A stretch of 55,207 bases of DNA from Paenibacillus sp. 1001270B_150601_E10. Lineage in GTDB: Bacteria > Bacillota > Bacilli > Paenibacillales > Paenibacillaceae. The first letter of the stretch is position 1. Each line of letters opens with the position of its first letter. The notes beneath the pieces were generated by a model, which was not told the DNA's origin, ran no database searches, and saw only the letters and a list, made by a program, of their open reading frames with translations. The position numbers and the translations under genes were made by a program. The stretch is taken from the NCBI RefSeq assembly GCF_015558675.1, contig NZ_JADMOL010000002.1, forward strand, positions 543,820-599,026, in the 5' to 3' direction. Of this stretch, positions 1 to 8,992 are shown piece after piece.

Positions 1-146
1 ATTTGATTCATCGGAATATGAATGGCGCCTGGAATCATGCCGTGGATGACTTCCTCGTCTTCACGAACATCAATCATATGAAGCTTCTCGCCCTGATTTA
101 AGCGAGAGAGCAATTCGGTTACTTCCATTTGCGGCACAGTATCCAT
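1..146 (-). CDS. Rhodanese-like domain protein (partial, N-terminal part)
   Basis: This leftward reading frame starts at an ATG complementary to 144-146, after an AGGAGG ribosome binding site about 11 bases upstream, and runs off the left edge. The 48 visible codons include IDVREDEEVIHGMIPGA, the typical first half of a rhodanese fold (the aspartate-x-arginine turn and the HIPGA-like loop). The catalytic cysteine loop lies outside the window, so activity cannot be judged. Small single-domain rhodaneses of this kind handle sulfane sulfur. It is divergent from aroA and shares a 190-base intergenic region with it. The family call is firm; the exact role is unknown. Confidence 0.8.
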   Translation of the reverse strand, partial: MDTVPQMEVTELLSRLNQGEKLHMIDVREDEEVIHGMIPGAIHIPMNQ

Positions 147-339
147 GCGTTATATAGCCTCCTGACTACTCTTGTCTTTCTTTTGCGAGGTGTGATTTTT
201 ATCATATTACATTCACAGGATACGTACCGATTTGAATTTTGTCAATTGTGCTCAACAAGCCGAGAATGAACTCTTCAACATAAACAGCTGCTTCGTTTTT
301 AAGCAGACATGCCTATATTAAAACTAAGGAGTGTGTATT

Positions 340-1644
340 ATGGATGTACGCGTAACGCCTACTGCTCAATTGCAAGGAGATATTCAAGCCTTATCCTCGA
401 AAAACTATACAACTAGGTATTTGCTCGCCGCAGCTTTGGCTGATGGACAAAGTACCATTTACTATCCTGCGCACAGTGAAGACAGCGATGCGATGCGCCG
501 CTGTTTGCGTGATCTGGGGGCAGTGCTAGAGGAAGACGATACGAAGATTGTCCTTACGGGATTTGGCGGCGTTCCTAAGCTCCTTCCAGAGAACAAGGAA
601 TTGAATGTAGGCAATGCGGGCGCTGTGCTTCGCTTTCTAATGGGGATTGCTTCCTTACTTCCGGAGGTCCACTTTATTAATGCCTATCCGGATTCACTCG
701 GCAAGCGTCCACATGATGACCTGATCGAGGCCCTCGAGCAGCTCGGAGCTAAGATCGAGCATCGTGAAGGAAAGCTGCCGATCACCATTTATGGCGGCGA
801 GCTTCGCGGGGGAGCGATTAAAGTATCGGGTAATATCAGCTCTCAATTTCTAAGTGCGTTATTGTTCCTGGTTCCACTTCTAAAGGAAGACAGCACGATT
901 GAAGTAACGGATGACCTGAAGTCGAAGGTCGTGGTTGGCCAAACGCTTGAAGTGCTTAAGGAAGCGGGAATCGTAATTGAAGCAAGTGAAGACCTGATGA
1001 GCTACCGCGTACCGGGCAGACAGAAGTATGAAGCGAGAGACTACCGTGTTCAGGGCGATTATCCCGGGTCAGCTGCAGTGCTTGCAGCGGCTGCGGTAAC
1101 AGAGTCTGATGTTACGCTGCGCGGCTTGACAGAGGACAGCAAGCAAGGCGAGCGTGCGATTGTGGATGTGCTTCGCATGATGGGTGTTCCTTTTACCCAT
1201 GAAGATAGTGTCATTCATGTGCAAAGCAAAGGGAAGCTCAAGGCGGTGGAGTTTGACGGCGATGCTGCAACAGACGCTGTGCTTGCGATGGTGGCTGCAG
1301 CTGTGTTTGCAGAAGGAACATCCCGGTTCTACAATGTTGAGAACTTAAGATATAAAGAGTGCGACCGCATCACAGACTACGTGAATGAGCTTCGTAAAGC
1401 CGGGGCTCAAGTGGAAGAGCGCCAAGCTGAGATTATTGTCCATGGTCGACCAGAAGGTGTAGAAGGTGGCGTAGAGATTGATGCCCACTATGACCATCGT
1501 GTCATTATGGCGCTTACGGTTGTAGGGCTGCGTTCCAAACAGCCGATTATTATTCGTGACGCTCATCATGTAGCCAAATCGTATCCTATATACTTTGACC
1601 ATCTCAAAGCTCTGGGAGCTAATGTGGAATGGATAAATTCATAG
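340..1644 (+). CDS. aroA: EPSP synthase family protein (3-phosphoshikimate 1-carboxyvinyltransferase), divergent
   Basis: The 434-residue product has the EPSP synthase architecture; this enzyme joins phosphoenolpyruvate to shikimate 3-phosphate in the pathway to chorismate. Conserved elements visible are the SSQFLSALL segment (shikimate-3-phosphate binding), a KECDR motif near residue 340, DHR near 385 and the C-terminal KSYP. The PEP-site segments are unusual: the first loop reads LSSKNYTTR (Lys21 kept, then Asn where Ser is usual) and the second reads GNAGAVLRFL (Gly94, Ala95, Arg98, Phe99), where family members normally have GN[AS]GT and do not have Phe after the Arg. The start is the ATG at 340 because AAGGAG at 326-331 lies 8 bases upstream; the GTG at 331 overlaps that site. 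It stands alone, with no other shikimate genes nearby. It could be the main AroA of this lineage or a specialised paralogue. Confidence 0.82.
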   Translation: MDVRVTPTAQLQGDIQALSSKNYTTRYLLAAALADGQSTIYYPAHSEDSDAMRRCLRDLGAVLEEDDTKIVLTGFGGVPKLLPENKELNVGNAGAVLRFLMGIASLLPEVHFINAYPDSLGKRPHDDLIEALEQLGAKIEHREGKLPITIYGGELRGGAIKVSGNISSQFLSALLFLVPLLKEDSTIEVTDDLKSKVVVGQTLEVLKEAGIVIEASEDLMSYRVPGRQKYEARDYRVQGDYPGSAAVLAAAAVTESDVTLRGLTEDSKQGERAIVDVLRMMGVPFTHEDSVIHVQSKGKLKAVEFDGDAATDAVLAMVAAAVFAEGTSRFYNVENLRYKECDRITDYVNELRKAGAQVEERQAEIIVHGRPEGVEGGVEIDAHYDHRVIMALTVVGLRSKQPIIIRDAHHVAKSYPIYFDHLKALGANVEWINS

Positions 1645-1741
1645 GGTAAGGGAACCCTTACAGCTAAAAGTCATGAAATTTAATGATTTGAATATGAAGT
1701 AAAGAAACGATTTTGTGGTTACTGCAGGGGGGGATTAGGAC

Positions 1742-2167
1742 ATGTCGTATGTACAGCCTTCACAAGATGAGTTCAGAACAATTCTTGAAAAGAGCAATAC
1801 CGTTGCTGTCGTTGGATTGTCAGATGATCCAACAAGAACCTCTCACTTGGTTGCAGCAGCAATGCAGCAAAGAGGCTACAAGATTATTCCGGTGAATCCA
1901 AAAGCAAGCACGATTCTTGGTGAGACCTGCTATGCGAAACTACAGGATGTGCCTGTTCACATTGATATCGTCAATGTGTTTCGCCGCAGTGAATACTGTC
2001 TTGAGGTCGCTAAAGACGCTGTCGAGGTAGGTGCGGACACCCTGTGGCTTCAACAGGGGATTACGAATGAAGAGGCGCATGCATACGCAAAGGAACACGG
2101 TTTGAACGTGGTAATGGACGCTTGCATCAAGGTTATAGATGCCGTTGTTCAACCTAAGAGAAGCTAG
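1742..2167 (+). CDS. CoA-binding domain protein (YneT/YccU-like)
   Basis: The 141-residue protein is a single Rossmann-type CoA-binding domain. It shows VAVVGLSDDPTRTSH near residue 20 (nucleotide loop), IIPVNPKA near 45 and a VDIVNVFR segment typical of the CoA-binding family related to the N-terminal half of succinyl-CoA ligase alpha. No catalytic domain follows, so it is a stand-alone binder such as B. subtilis YneT. The start ATG follows a strong purine-rich site (AGGGGGGG at 1726-1733). It lies 97 bases after aroA and may be co-transcribed with it. The precise role of these proteins is not established. Confidence 0.85.
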   Translation: MSYVQPSQDEFRTILEKSNTVAVVGLSDDPTRTSHLVAAAMQQRGYKIIPVNPKASTILGETCYAKLQDVPVHIDIVNVFRRSEYCLEVAKDAVEVGADTLWLQQGITNEEAHAYAKEHGLNVVMDACIKVIDAVVQPKRS

Positions 2168-2247
2168 TGCAAGCAATGATTACGCTCCATGCATCATGGG
2201 ACAATTAACAAAAAGATAAAGAGATTCGTGAATGAGCAGGTTCATGG

Positions 2248-2333
2248 TATAATAATCTAGACCATGAAGCGTTATTCGCGTTCTTGAGCCGGAGTAACGT
2301 ACCATTCCTTTGGTGTCATGCTCCGGCTTTTTT
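2248..2333 (+). promoter_or_regulatory. ptsG leader: promoter -10 plus antiterminator/terminator switch
   Basis: A TATAAT box at 2248-2253 has no good -35. Downstream, GCGTTA (2269-2274) can pair with TAACGT (2295-2300). The second arm lies inside a larger hairpin whose 5' arm AGCCGGAG (2287-2294) pairs with CTCCGGCT (2321-2328) and is followed by six T (2328-2333). The hairpins are mutually exclusive, the layout expected for transcription antitermination ahead of a PTS gene. In Bacillus, ptsG is controlled by the antiterminator GlcT binding such a small hairpin. The GlcT assignment is inference; no glcT gene is in the window. Confidence 0.6.
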
Positions 2334-2374
2334 GCTGTCACACTATAATATGAATGCATAAGGAGCGGGGGCTT

Positions 2375-4261
2375 ATGAATCAAATTGGATCGCTGCAGCA
2401 GCTATCGCGATCATTATCTCAGCCCTTATTTCTACTGCCTGCGATCGCTGTGGTCCTGGCAGCAGGACACCTGCTCGCAAGCTTTGGCTTTGTTGAAGCC
2501 GCAGACTGGATGACTTGGGCAGGCAAAGGATTGCTATCCATGCTTCCGTACTTGTTTGCCGTTGGCGTTGCTTTAGGGATGTCCAACAATGCAGGTACCG
2601 CAGGCATGGCGGCTCTCGCTGGAATGATTATTTTTTATCAAATCTCTGCGCATACAGCTTTAACGGACATGGAACCAACCGTTCTGATTGGGATCCTTTT
2701 TGGGCTGTTAGCAGGGTATGTGCATGAACGCTGGCATGATCTCAAGCTACCGGAATATCTGCAGTTTTTTGCTGGAGCGAGATTCGTCATGCTTGTCATG
2801 CTTCTATTCTCATTAGGACTTTCCTTTATCCTCATGCTTATTCATCCGTTCTTGCTGCAGGGAATTACTTTCCTCGGCAACGAGGTTCTCGCGATGGGGT
2901 CCTTTGGCGTGTTCCTCTACGGAGTGCTTCACCGTGTGTTGGTAGCATTTGGCATGCATCACATTTTGAACAACCTCGTATGGTTTCAAATGGGAGAATA
3001 TACAGACGGCAGCGGGTTTACGGTAACGGGGGATCTGCCGCGCTTCTTTGCTGGAGATCCCACAGCCGGTACATATATGGCAGGCCTATATCCGATTATG
3101 ATGTTCGCACTGCCAGCTGTTGCGTTGGCAATAATCCATGAATCTCGTGAGGATCTTCGTTCGAAGGTGTTCAAGACGTACATGAGCGCTGCGCTAGGGT
3201 CGTTGCTGACAGGCATAACAGAGCCTATCGAGTTTGCATTTTTATTTGCGGCGCCATACCTCTTTATTGCCCATGCGCTGCTCACAGGCGGCGCGATGTG
3301 GATTACTGCAGAGCTCGGGATACGCCATGGGTTCTCCTTCTCGGCAGGAGCAATTGATTACATCGTAAACTATCATTTATCTGAACGGGCTTGGCTCATC
3401 ATTCCAATTGGGGTAGCCTTCGGACTTATTTATTACGTTCTGTTCCGCTTTGCCATCCGGAGATTCCAGATTCCAACGCCTGGCCGCATTGAAGGATCGC
3501 TGCTTGATGATATGGCTGGCGATCTGATGCATCGAACGCCGCTCATTATTCAGGCGCTTGGAGGTAAAGATAATCTTATCGATATCCAAGCCTGCATTAC
3601 AAGATTGCGAATCAAGGTGAAGAATGATAGATGGATCGATCGGCATTCGCTTCGTACGCTCGGTGCAGCTGGAGTCATTCGCCTTGGAGGCGGACATGTT
3701 CAGGTTGTCTTTGGAACATATTCAGAGCTTATACGCGATGAACTGTTGAAACGTCTTCGAAAGGATGCCAAGCAGGTGTGGCTGCTTGCTCCGCTGCAGG
3801 GCAAGATGATGCCGATTGAGGATGTACCGGACACGATCTTTGCGAAGAAGATCGTTGGCAATGGTGTTGCCTTTCTTCCGGATAAAGGGGAGCTTGTCTC
3901 TCCTGTTGCGGGTGTCGTACGCAATGTGTACCCTACGATGCATGCGGTAGGCATTGAGAGCGAGGAAGGGCTTGAGGTGCTGCTGCATGTCGGCATAGAG
4001 ACTTCGACACTGAATGGAGCAGGCTTTCAGGCCTGTGTTGAGGAAGGCGATGTTGTGAAGCCAGGACAGTTATTAATCAAATTTGACATTCCTTACATCA
4101 AGAAGCAGGGTCGTTCACTTGTGACGCCAATGGTCATAACCAATGGAGATCGGGTGGCCTCCTGGAGCTTCGCACCTTATACACATGTGAAAAAGGCACA
4201 GACATCAGTAATGTCCGTTGTCCTGAAAGAAGACGGCTCTAACGGGGGTGAGAAGCGTTGA
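2375..4261 (+). CDS. ptsG: PTS sugar transporter EIICBA, glucose/N-acetylglucosamine type
   Basis: This 628-residue membrane permease phosphorylates its sugar during uptake. Order of domains: EIIC (about residues 1-375, many hydrophobic helices, with [23 protein letters not shown] and the [12 protein letters not shown] signature), EIIB with phosphocysteine Cys407 in [10 protein letters not shown], and a complete EIIA with His523 (PTMHAVG) and phosphohistidine His538 (LLHVGIE). The GDPTAG stretch in EIIC resembles GlcNAc-specific permeases as much as glucose ones, so substrate is uncertain. The start at 2375 is chosen because AAGGAG at 2360-2365 sits 9 bases upstream; the earlier in-frame ATG at 2354 lies before that site. 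Its stop overlaps the start of the Enzyme I gene, so the two are translationally coupled. The leader suggests antitermination control. Confidence 0.9.
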   Translation: MNQIGSLQQLSRSLSQPLFLLPAIAVVLAAGHLLASFGFVEAADWMTWAGKGLLSMLPYLFAVGVALGMSNNAGTAGMAALAGMIIFYQISAHTALTDMEPTVLIGILFGLLAGYVHERWHDLKLPEYLQFFAGARFVMLVMLLFSLGLSFILMLIHPFLLQGITFLGNEVLAMGSFGVFLYGVLHRVLVAFGMHHILNNLVWFQMGEYTDGSGFTVTGDLPRFFAGDPTAGTYMAGLYPIMMFALPAVALAIIHESREDLRSKVFKTYMSAALGSLLTGITEPIEFAFLFAAPYLFIAHALLTGGAMWITAELGIRHGFSFSAGAIDYIVNYHLSERAWLIIPIGVAFGLIYYVLFRFAIRRFQIPTPGRIEGSLLDDMAGDLMHRTPLIIQALGGKDNLIDIQACITRLRIKVKNDRWIDRHSLRTLGAAGVIRLGGGHVQVVFGTYSELIRDELLKRLRKDAKQVWLLAPLQGKMMPIEDVPDTIFAKKIVGNGVAFLPDKGELVSPVAGVVRNVYPTMHAVGIESEEGLEVLLHVGIETSTLNGAGFQACVEEGDVVKPGQLLIKFDIPYIKKQGRSLVTPMVITNGDRVASWSFAPYTHVKKAQTSVMSVVLKEDGSNGGEKR

Positions 4262-6021
4262 CGCATAAGGTAAAAGGAATTGGAGCATCAATTGGGATTG
4301 CAATCGGCAAGGCGTTTGTGCTTCCTACTTGGGAATGGGATATAAGAGAGGAACGGATGGATCCATCGGACTTGGCAAAGGAATTCGAGCGCTTGTACGA
4401 CGGCATCCGTTCTTCCAAAGACGAGATTGTGTTTATTCAAAATGAGATTCGAGAAATGGTAGGCAATGAAGAGTCTACAATCTTCGATGCACACTTGGCG
4501 ATTCTGGATGACCCTATCTTTATGAGTGAGATTCAAGGGATCATTCAACGCCAATATAAGGCAGCAGAGGTAGCGGTTAAGGAAGCGATCGATCATTTTG
4601 TCACGATGTTTGATCTGCTGGATGATGAATATATGAAGGAGCGGGCGCTTGATATTAAGGATGTCGGCAATCGACTCCTGAAGCACCTGCTTGGTGCGCC
4701 GGAGATCAGACTACCTGAAGATGCGCAGCCTTACATTTTGGTCGCAAAGGAGTTGTCTCCCTCACAGCTCGTACATTTGAATCCGAAAAACGTATTAGGC
4801 ATTGCCATGCTGCAGGGCGGAAGAACGTCACACTCTGCCATTATGGCACGTGCGCTCGGGATTCCGCTCGTTGTCGGCCTGGAAGGAAAGCTTAGTCAAC
4901 CGATTCAGACAGGGGATATGGTGATCGTGGACGGAGAGAACGGCTTCGTCTATGTGGAACCGAACGAGGAAATTAAGAACTGGTATGAGGAAAGAAGGAA
5001 AGCTTTCCTTCGTGAAGCCGATGAGCTTGCGAAGATTAAGGATCTGCCGGCCGAGACGATTGATCGTCATGCTATTCATCTTGCCTCCAACATCAGCTCT
5101 ACGAGAGAGCTGGATATTGCGCTTAGCGTCGGAGCTGAAAGTGTGGGGCTTTTCCGTACCGAATTTCTTTACATGGACCGTTCGTACGCACCAAATGAAA
5201 TAGAGCAGCTAACGGTATATCGCGAGGTTGCAGAAACGTTCCCTGGCCGGTCAGTCATCATCCGTACGCTTGATATCGGCGGAGACAAGCCGCTAGAGTT
5301 TCTGCAGCTTGCAGACGAAGATAACCCGTTCTTAGGCTATCGCGGCATTCGAATAAGCTTGGATCAGACGGAGATCTTCAAGACGCAGCTGCGGGCCCTG
5401 CTTCGTGCTAGCGCACATGGCAAGATCAAGATCCTGCTGCCGATGATTAGCTCGCTAGAGGAGCTTCATGCAGCCAAGCGAGTCCTAGAGCAAGCCAAGG
5501 AGGAACTGCGGAGCGAAGGCATCCCGTTTGACGAAGAAGTATTAATCGGGATGATGATTGAGATTCCGGCTGCGGCTGCATTGGCCGACTTATTCGCGGA
5601 GGAAGTCGATTTCTTTAGTATCGGAACGAATGATCTGGTGCAATATACGCTTGCTGTGGATCGCATGAATGAGCAGATTGCCCATATGTATGATCCATTC
5701 CACCCTGCGGTTCTAAGATTGATCAAGAACACCGTGGATGCGGCAAAAAACCATGGGATTATGGTAGGTGTATGTGGCGAAATGGCGGGAGATCCAAGAG
5801 CAGTGCCGCTCTGGGTGGCCCTTCAAGTCGATGAGCTTAGTATGTCATCTCGTTCGATTCCAAGAGTGAAGCATGCGATACGCAAAGCTTCTCATGAAGA
5901 AGCGAAAGAGAAGGTGCAACTTGTATTCAAGTGCCGTACGAAGGTCGAAATCGATGAGATACTAGGCATTGAACATGCCCCTGTTATCGAAAGCAAGCCG
6001 GAGACGGCTCCAAATTCATAA
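4258..6021 (+). CDS. ptsI: PTS Enzyme I (phosphoenolpyruvate-protein phosphotransferase)
   Basis: Enzyme I takes phosphate from PEP and passes it to HPr in the cytoplasm. The 587-residue protein is full length: an N-terminal HPr-binding helical domain, the phosphohistidine segment [12 protein letters not shown] with His192, and a C-terminal PEP-binding barrel with [22 protein letters not shown], the [14 protein letters not shown] signature and VCGEMAGDP (Cys506). The start is TTG at 4258, overlapping the ptsG stop as TTGA, with a GGGGGTGAG site upstream. The usual ptsH (HPr) gene is not between or beside these genes. A bidirectional terminator follows at 6026. Confidence 0.95.
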   Translation: MTHKVKGIGASIGIAIGKAFVLPTWEWDIREERMDPSDLAKEFERLYDGIRSSKDEIVFIQNEIREMVGNEESTIFDAHLAILDDPIFMSEIQGIIQRQYKAAEVAVKEAIDHFVTMFDLLDDEYMKERALDIKDVGNRLLKHLLGAPEIRLPEDAQPYILVAKELSPSQLVHLNPKNVLGIAMLQGGRTSHSAIMARALGIPLVVGLEGKLSQPIQTGDMVIVDGENGFVYVEPNEEIKNWYEERRKAFLREADELAKIKDLPAETIDRHAIHLASNISSTRELDIALSVGAESVGLFRTEFLYMDRSYAPNEIEQLTVYREVAETFPGRSVIIRTLDIGGDKPLEFLQLADEDNPFLGYRGIRISLDQTEIFKTQLRALLRASAHGKIKILLPMISSLEELHAAKRVLEQAKEELRSEGIPFDEEVLIGMMIEIPAAAALADLFAEEVDFFSIGTNDLVQYTLAVDRMNEQIAHMYDPFHPAVLRLIKNTVDAAKNHGIMVGVCGEMAGDPRAVPLWVALQVDELSMSSRSIPRVKHAIRKASHEEAKEKVQLVFKCRTKVEIDEILGIEHAPVIESKPETAPNS

Positions 6022-6025
6022 CAAC

Positions 6026-6060
6026 AAAAAGAAGCTGCCGATTATTAGCAGCTTCTTTTT
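6026..6060 (+). terminator. Bidirectional rho-independent terminator
   Basis: AAAAAGAAGCTGC (6026-6038) is perfectly complementary to GCAGCTTCTTTTT (6048-6060). It lies between the convergent ptsI and DJ-1/PfpI genes and can end transcription in both directions. Confidence 0.9.
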
Positions 6061-6095
6061 GTTTGTGTTTCATGAACGTCATGTTGTGCAAATGA

Positions 6096-6620
6096 TTATT
6101 GAGCAGCAACCGCATCACAGAAGGCCTTGCCATATGCCGGAAGATCTGGTGGTCGGCGGGCGGAAATCAAATTACCGTCCACAACTACTTCTTCGTCAAA
6201 CCAGATCGCCCCAGCGTTCTCCATGTCGTCACGGATGCCAGGGGTAGAAGTCACCTTCTTGCCGTCTAGGATCTTGGCTGAGATAAGGACCCAGCCTGCA
6301 TGGCAAATCTGCCCGATCGGCTTGTTCGATTCGTTCATATCGCGGACGATGCGAAGCACGTCCTCGTAACGGCGAAGCTTATCAGGAGCCCAGCCTCCAG
6401 GTACGAGAATTGCGTCATAATCCGAAGCCTGAATGGATTTGAAGGCGTAATTGGAGGTTGCGGGTACACCGTATTTACCAATATAGGTCTTACCGGCCTC
6501 GTCTCCAACCAGATGGACCTCAGCACCTTCCTCGCGGGCGCGATAGACAGGATACCAAAGCTCCAAATCTTCAAATTCATGATCGACTAATGCAATGATT
6601 TTTTTGTTCGCTAGTCTCAT
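6096..6620 (-). CDS. DJ-1/PfpI family protein
   Basis: The 174-residue protein has the DJ-1/PfpI fold: DHEFEDLELWYP near residue 13 (the conserved glutamate), ILVPGGWAPD near 71, and the nucleophile elbow IGQICHAGW with Cys106 followed by His107. This arrangement is the PfpI subgroup (related to B. subtilis YraA/YfkM), assigned to protein or glyoxal stress defence. The ATG at 6620 follows TTAAGGAGGAACC on the minus strand, a strong site. It is convergent to ptsI and probably a single-gene unit. The family is certain; whether it acts as a deglycase, a protease or only a stress protein cannot be told from sequence. Confidence 0.9.
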   Translation of the reverse strand: MRLANKKIIALVDHEFEDLELWYPVYRAREEGAEVHLVGDEAGKTYIGKYGVPATSNYAFKSIQASDYDAILVPGGWAPDKLRRYEDVLRIVRDMNESNKPIGQICHAGWVLISAKILDGKKVTSTPGIRDDMENAGAIWFDEEVVVDGNLISARRPPDLPAYGKAFCDAVAAQ

Positions 6621-6958
6621 CAGATGGTTCCTCCTTAATAATTACCATTTTCCTTATCATCAAAAATAGGAAGCAGCATTGTGCATTTTCATCATTATTT
6701 AACCACACTCGCCCAATAAATAACACATTTTTAGAAAGGTTATTGTGATAGAATGTGATATTAATCATTTCTTTTTACAAATGCGCAATATGTAGTTTTT
6801 CTAAATGTGTAAATAAATACATGCAGTTGGTTTGCAGGAATATGCTTAAAAAAGTCGAAATAATTCCGTATCTTTATTTGTTAAAAGAACTTAACGTTAT
6901 GGTAGTGAACATTTTAGGGCGATTTTAAAGAAGTTCATGTTTTAATGGGGGGATCATC
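6621..6958. other. A+T-rich intergenic region between divergent genes
   Basis: There are 338 bases without a supported gene. The region is clearly richer in A+T than its flanks and must hold the promoters of the leftward DJ-1 gene and the rightward zinc-finger gene. A small inverted repeat GTTAA (6890-6894) / TTAAC (6901-6905) is the only repeat I see. I could not fix a convincing -35/-10 pair for either direction. Confidence 0.5.
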
Positions 6959-7396
6959 ATGAATAAGCGTTGCAGTTGTGGTCATGACATGGATATTACT
7001 TTGCGCACGGTCGTACATGCGAGAACGATTGAGATTCACCATGTACCCGTGTACACATGCTCGGAATGCGATTACTCTGAGCTTCTGCCTGAACTGAAGC
7101 AGGAAGTCATACAGCTGATGAAGACAATGATGCAAGAAGAGCGTACAGGCAAAATGAGCGCTTATTTTGATGATGTAAATGAAGTAGCAAGTGTGCTGAA
7201 GGAATGCGTGGATGCGGGCTGCGACCATCTGGATGAATTGTTTCAGCGTATAGGGGAGGATCGGGTCAATCACCTGCTTGATTTGTATCTGATGGCAAAA
7301 ACTTGGAACGATTCGGAATGGATGGGCGACATCCAACGAAGACTAAAGCAAATATCAGGTTTTAGAACCGACGCTTATCGGGTTAAAATAAGCTAA
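6959..7396 (+). CDS. YgiT-type zinc finger protein, function unknown
   Basis: The 145-residue protein begins with a compact zinc-binding domain: CSCGHD at residues 5-10 and CSECDY near residue 38 supply the CxC...CxxC ligands found in YgiT/MqsA N-terminal zinc fingers. The remainder is helical and rich in acidic and hydrophobic residues (EELFQRIGEDRVNHLLDLYLMAK), with no helix-turn-helix of the MqsA antitoxin type recognisable. No toxin-like partner gene lies alongside; the next gene is ytxJ, 38 bases downstream, probably in the same transcript. The start follows GGGGGGATCATC. I do not recognise a specific function; metal or nucleic acid binding is a guess from the zinc ligands. Confidence 0.75.
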   Translation: MNKRCSCGHDMDITLRTVVHARTIEIHHVPVYTCSECDYSELLPELKQEVIQLMKTMMQEERTGKMSAYFDDVNEVASVLKECVDAGCDHLDELFQRIGEDRVNHLLDLYLMAKTWNDSEWMGDIQRRLKQISGFRTDAYRVKIS

Positions 7397-7434
7397 GAAA
7401 GACATTCGGATCCTGTTGCAAAGGAGGAAGATGA

Positions 7435-7776
7435 ATGGACAGCATTCATTCGTTAGACGAGCTGCATGCCCTCGTTGAGCGCTCGCATGAGCAGCCTGTG
7501 GTGTTGTTTAAGCACAGCACCAGATGCCCAATCAGTGCGCAAGCAGCTTCAGAAATGAAGCAAGTTGTTGAACGATTTGAGAAGGACAATATTGCTTTTG
7601 GCCTTATCTTGGTCGTGGAAGATCGGGAGATCTCATTAGCAGCAGCGGATCAGCTCGGCATTAAGCATGAGTCGCCTCAAGCTATGCTTTTGAAGGATGG
7701 CGAAGTCACATGGCATGATTCGCATTATCAGATTCAATATGATCGATTAGAGTCGATTTTATCTCCATTGATCTAA
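7435..7776 (+). CDS. ytxJ: Bacillithiol system redox-active protein YtxJ
   Basis: This 113-residue thioredoxin-fold protein carries a single active cysteine in HSTRCPIS (Cys31), the hallmark of YtxJ, a monothiol bacilliredoxin-like protein. It is thought to remove bacillithiol from oxidised protein cysteines. AAGGAGG at 7421-7427 lies 7 bases before the ATG at 7435; the ATG at 7431 is in another frame. It precedes ccpA by about 120 bases, matching the ytxJ-ccpA neighbourhood known from Bacillus. Confidence 0.93.
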   Translation: MDSIHSLDELHALVERSHEQPVVLFKHSTRCPISAQAASEMKQVVERFEKDNIAFGLILVVEDREISLAAADQLGIKHESPQAMLLKDGEVTWHDSHYQIQYDRLESILSPLI

Positions 7777-7811
7777 TTTTCGACAATTTTCATGGAAAAC
7801 TCAGCGTGACA

Positions 7812-7840
7812 TTGCGAATTTTCTGAAAATATCGTATGAT
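7812..7840 (+). promoter_or_regulatory. SigA-type promoter of ccpA
   Basis: The -35 is TTGCGA (7812-7817) and the -10 is TATGAT (7835-7840), with a 17-base spacer. The start point would be near 7847, leaving a leader of about 53 bases before the ccpA GTG. Confidence 0.7.
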
Positions 7841-7899
7841 TGACTCTAATATGTCTCGCATGTACGTATTAAATAAATTGGTTATTGGAGAGAAGGATC

Positions 7900-8913
7900 G
7901 TGACAGTAACTATTTATGATGTAGCTAGAGAAGCTGGCGTTTCGATGGCCACCGTTTCTCGTGTCGTGAATAATAATCCAAATGTAAAGCCACAGACGCG
8001 CAAGAAAGTTTATGAAGCGATCGAACGTCTTGGCTACCGTCCAAACGCTGTAGCTCGCGGTCTTGCAAGCAAGAAGACGACGACAGTAGGCGTTGTCATT
8101 CCTGATATTTCGAATTCGATCTTTGCTGAAATTGCACGCGGTATTGAAGATATTGCGAATATGTATCATTACAATATCATCTTGTGTAATGCAGACAAGA
8201 AGAAAGAGAAAGAGATCCGAGTGATCAACACGCTGCTTGAAAAGCAGGTGGACGGTTTATTGTTTATGGGCGGTGTTGTGACGGAAGATCACATTCAGGC
8301 TTTCCGTACCGCTTCCGTTCCGATTGTGCTATGTGCGACAACGGACGAGCAAGGCTTGATTCCATCGGTAGATATCGATCATGAAGCAGCGGCATTTGAT
8401 GCTGTGAATACGCTTATTCGCCACGGTCACCGTGATATTGCGATGATCAGTGGAACGCTTCAAGATCCTGCAAATGGATTCGCCAGATTCCAAGGTTATA
8501 AGAAGGCGCTGGAAGGCGCTGGCATTGAGTACAAGGAAGATCTGGTTCGCATCGGGAACTACCGTTACGAATCCGGCATTGAAGCGATGAAATACTTCCT
8601 AGGGTTGAAGAAAAAGCCTACGGCAATCTTCTCGGCAACGGATGAGATGGCGATCGGTGCAATTCATTGCATCCAAGATGCAGGTCTATCCGTACCAGAT
8701 GATTTCTCCATTATCAGTGTGGATAACATCCGCATGGCTTCTATGGTGCGCCCTCAATTGACGACGGTTGCACAGCCAATGTATGACATTGGTGCAGTAT
8801 CCATGCGCTTGCTGACGAAGCTGATGAAGAAGGAGCATGTCGATCACGCTCATGTTATTCTTCCTCATGAGACGATTCTCCGCTTGTCGGTGAGCTCTGT
8901 GAACGAAGAATAG
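7900..8913 (+). CDS. ccpA: Catabolite control protein A
   Basis: CcpA is the LacI-family master regulator of carbon catabolite control in Firmicutes. With HPr or Crh phosphorylated on Ser46 it binds cre operators. The 337-residue product shows the N-terminal helix-turn-helix [21 protein letters not shown], the hinge region [13 protein letters not shown] (minor-groove leucine) and a full periplasmic-binding-like effector domain ending near [12 protein letters not shown]. The start chosen is GTG at 7900 because GGAG at 7887-7890 is 9 bases away; an upstream TTG at 7885 would overlap this site. The gene has its own promoter and is followed by a hairpin terminator. A cre-like site occurs 4 kb away at acsA. 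Confidence 0.97.
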   Translation: MTVTIYDVAREAGVSMATVSRVVNNNPNVKPQTRKKVYEAIERLGYRPNAVARGLASKKTTTVGVVIPDISNSIFAEIARGIEDIANMYHYNIILCNADKKKEKEIRVINTLLEKQVDGLLFMGGVVTEDHIQAFRTASVPIVLCATTDEQGLIPSVDIDHEAAAFDAVNTLIRHGHRDIAMISGTLQDPANGFARFQGYKKALEGAGIEYKEDLVRIGNYRYESGIEAMKYFLGLKKKPTAIFSATDEMAIGAIHCIQDAGLSVPDDFSIISVDNIRMASMVRPQLTTVAQPMYDIGAVSMRLLTKLMKKEHVDHAHVILPHETILRLSVSSVNEE

Positions 8914-8934
8914 ACAATTGACATGGACAGCATG

Positions 8935-8955
8935 AAGCCCCGTTTTCGGGGCTTT
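8935..8955 (+). terminator. Terminator after ccpA
   Basis: AAGCCCCG (8935-8942) pairs with CGGGGCTT (8947-8954) around a TTTT loop, followed by a short T run. Confidence 0.75.
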
Positions 8956-8992
8956 TCATCTGTATAGGAATAGGATAGGGGGAAGGTCCTTC

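Noticed and set aside
1646-1661. Terminator after aroA (GTAAGG/CCTTAC)
   Set aside because: Only six base pairs and no T run follow.
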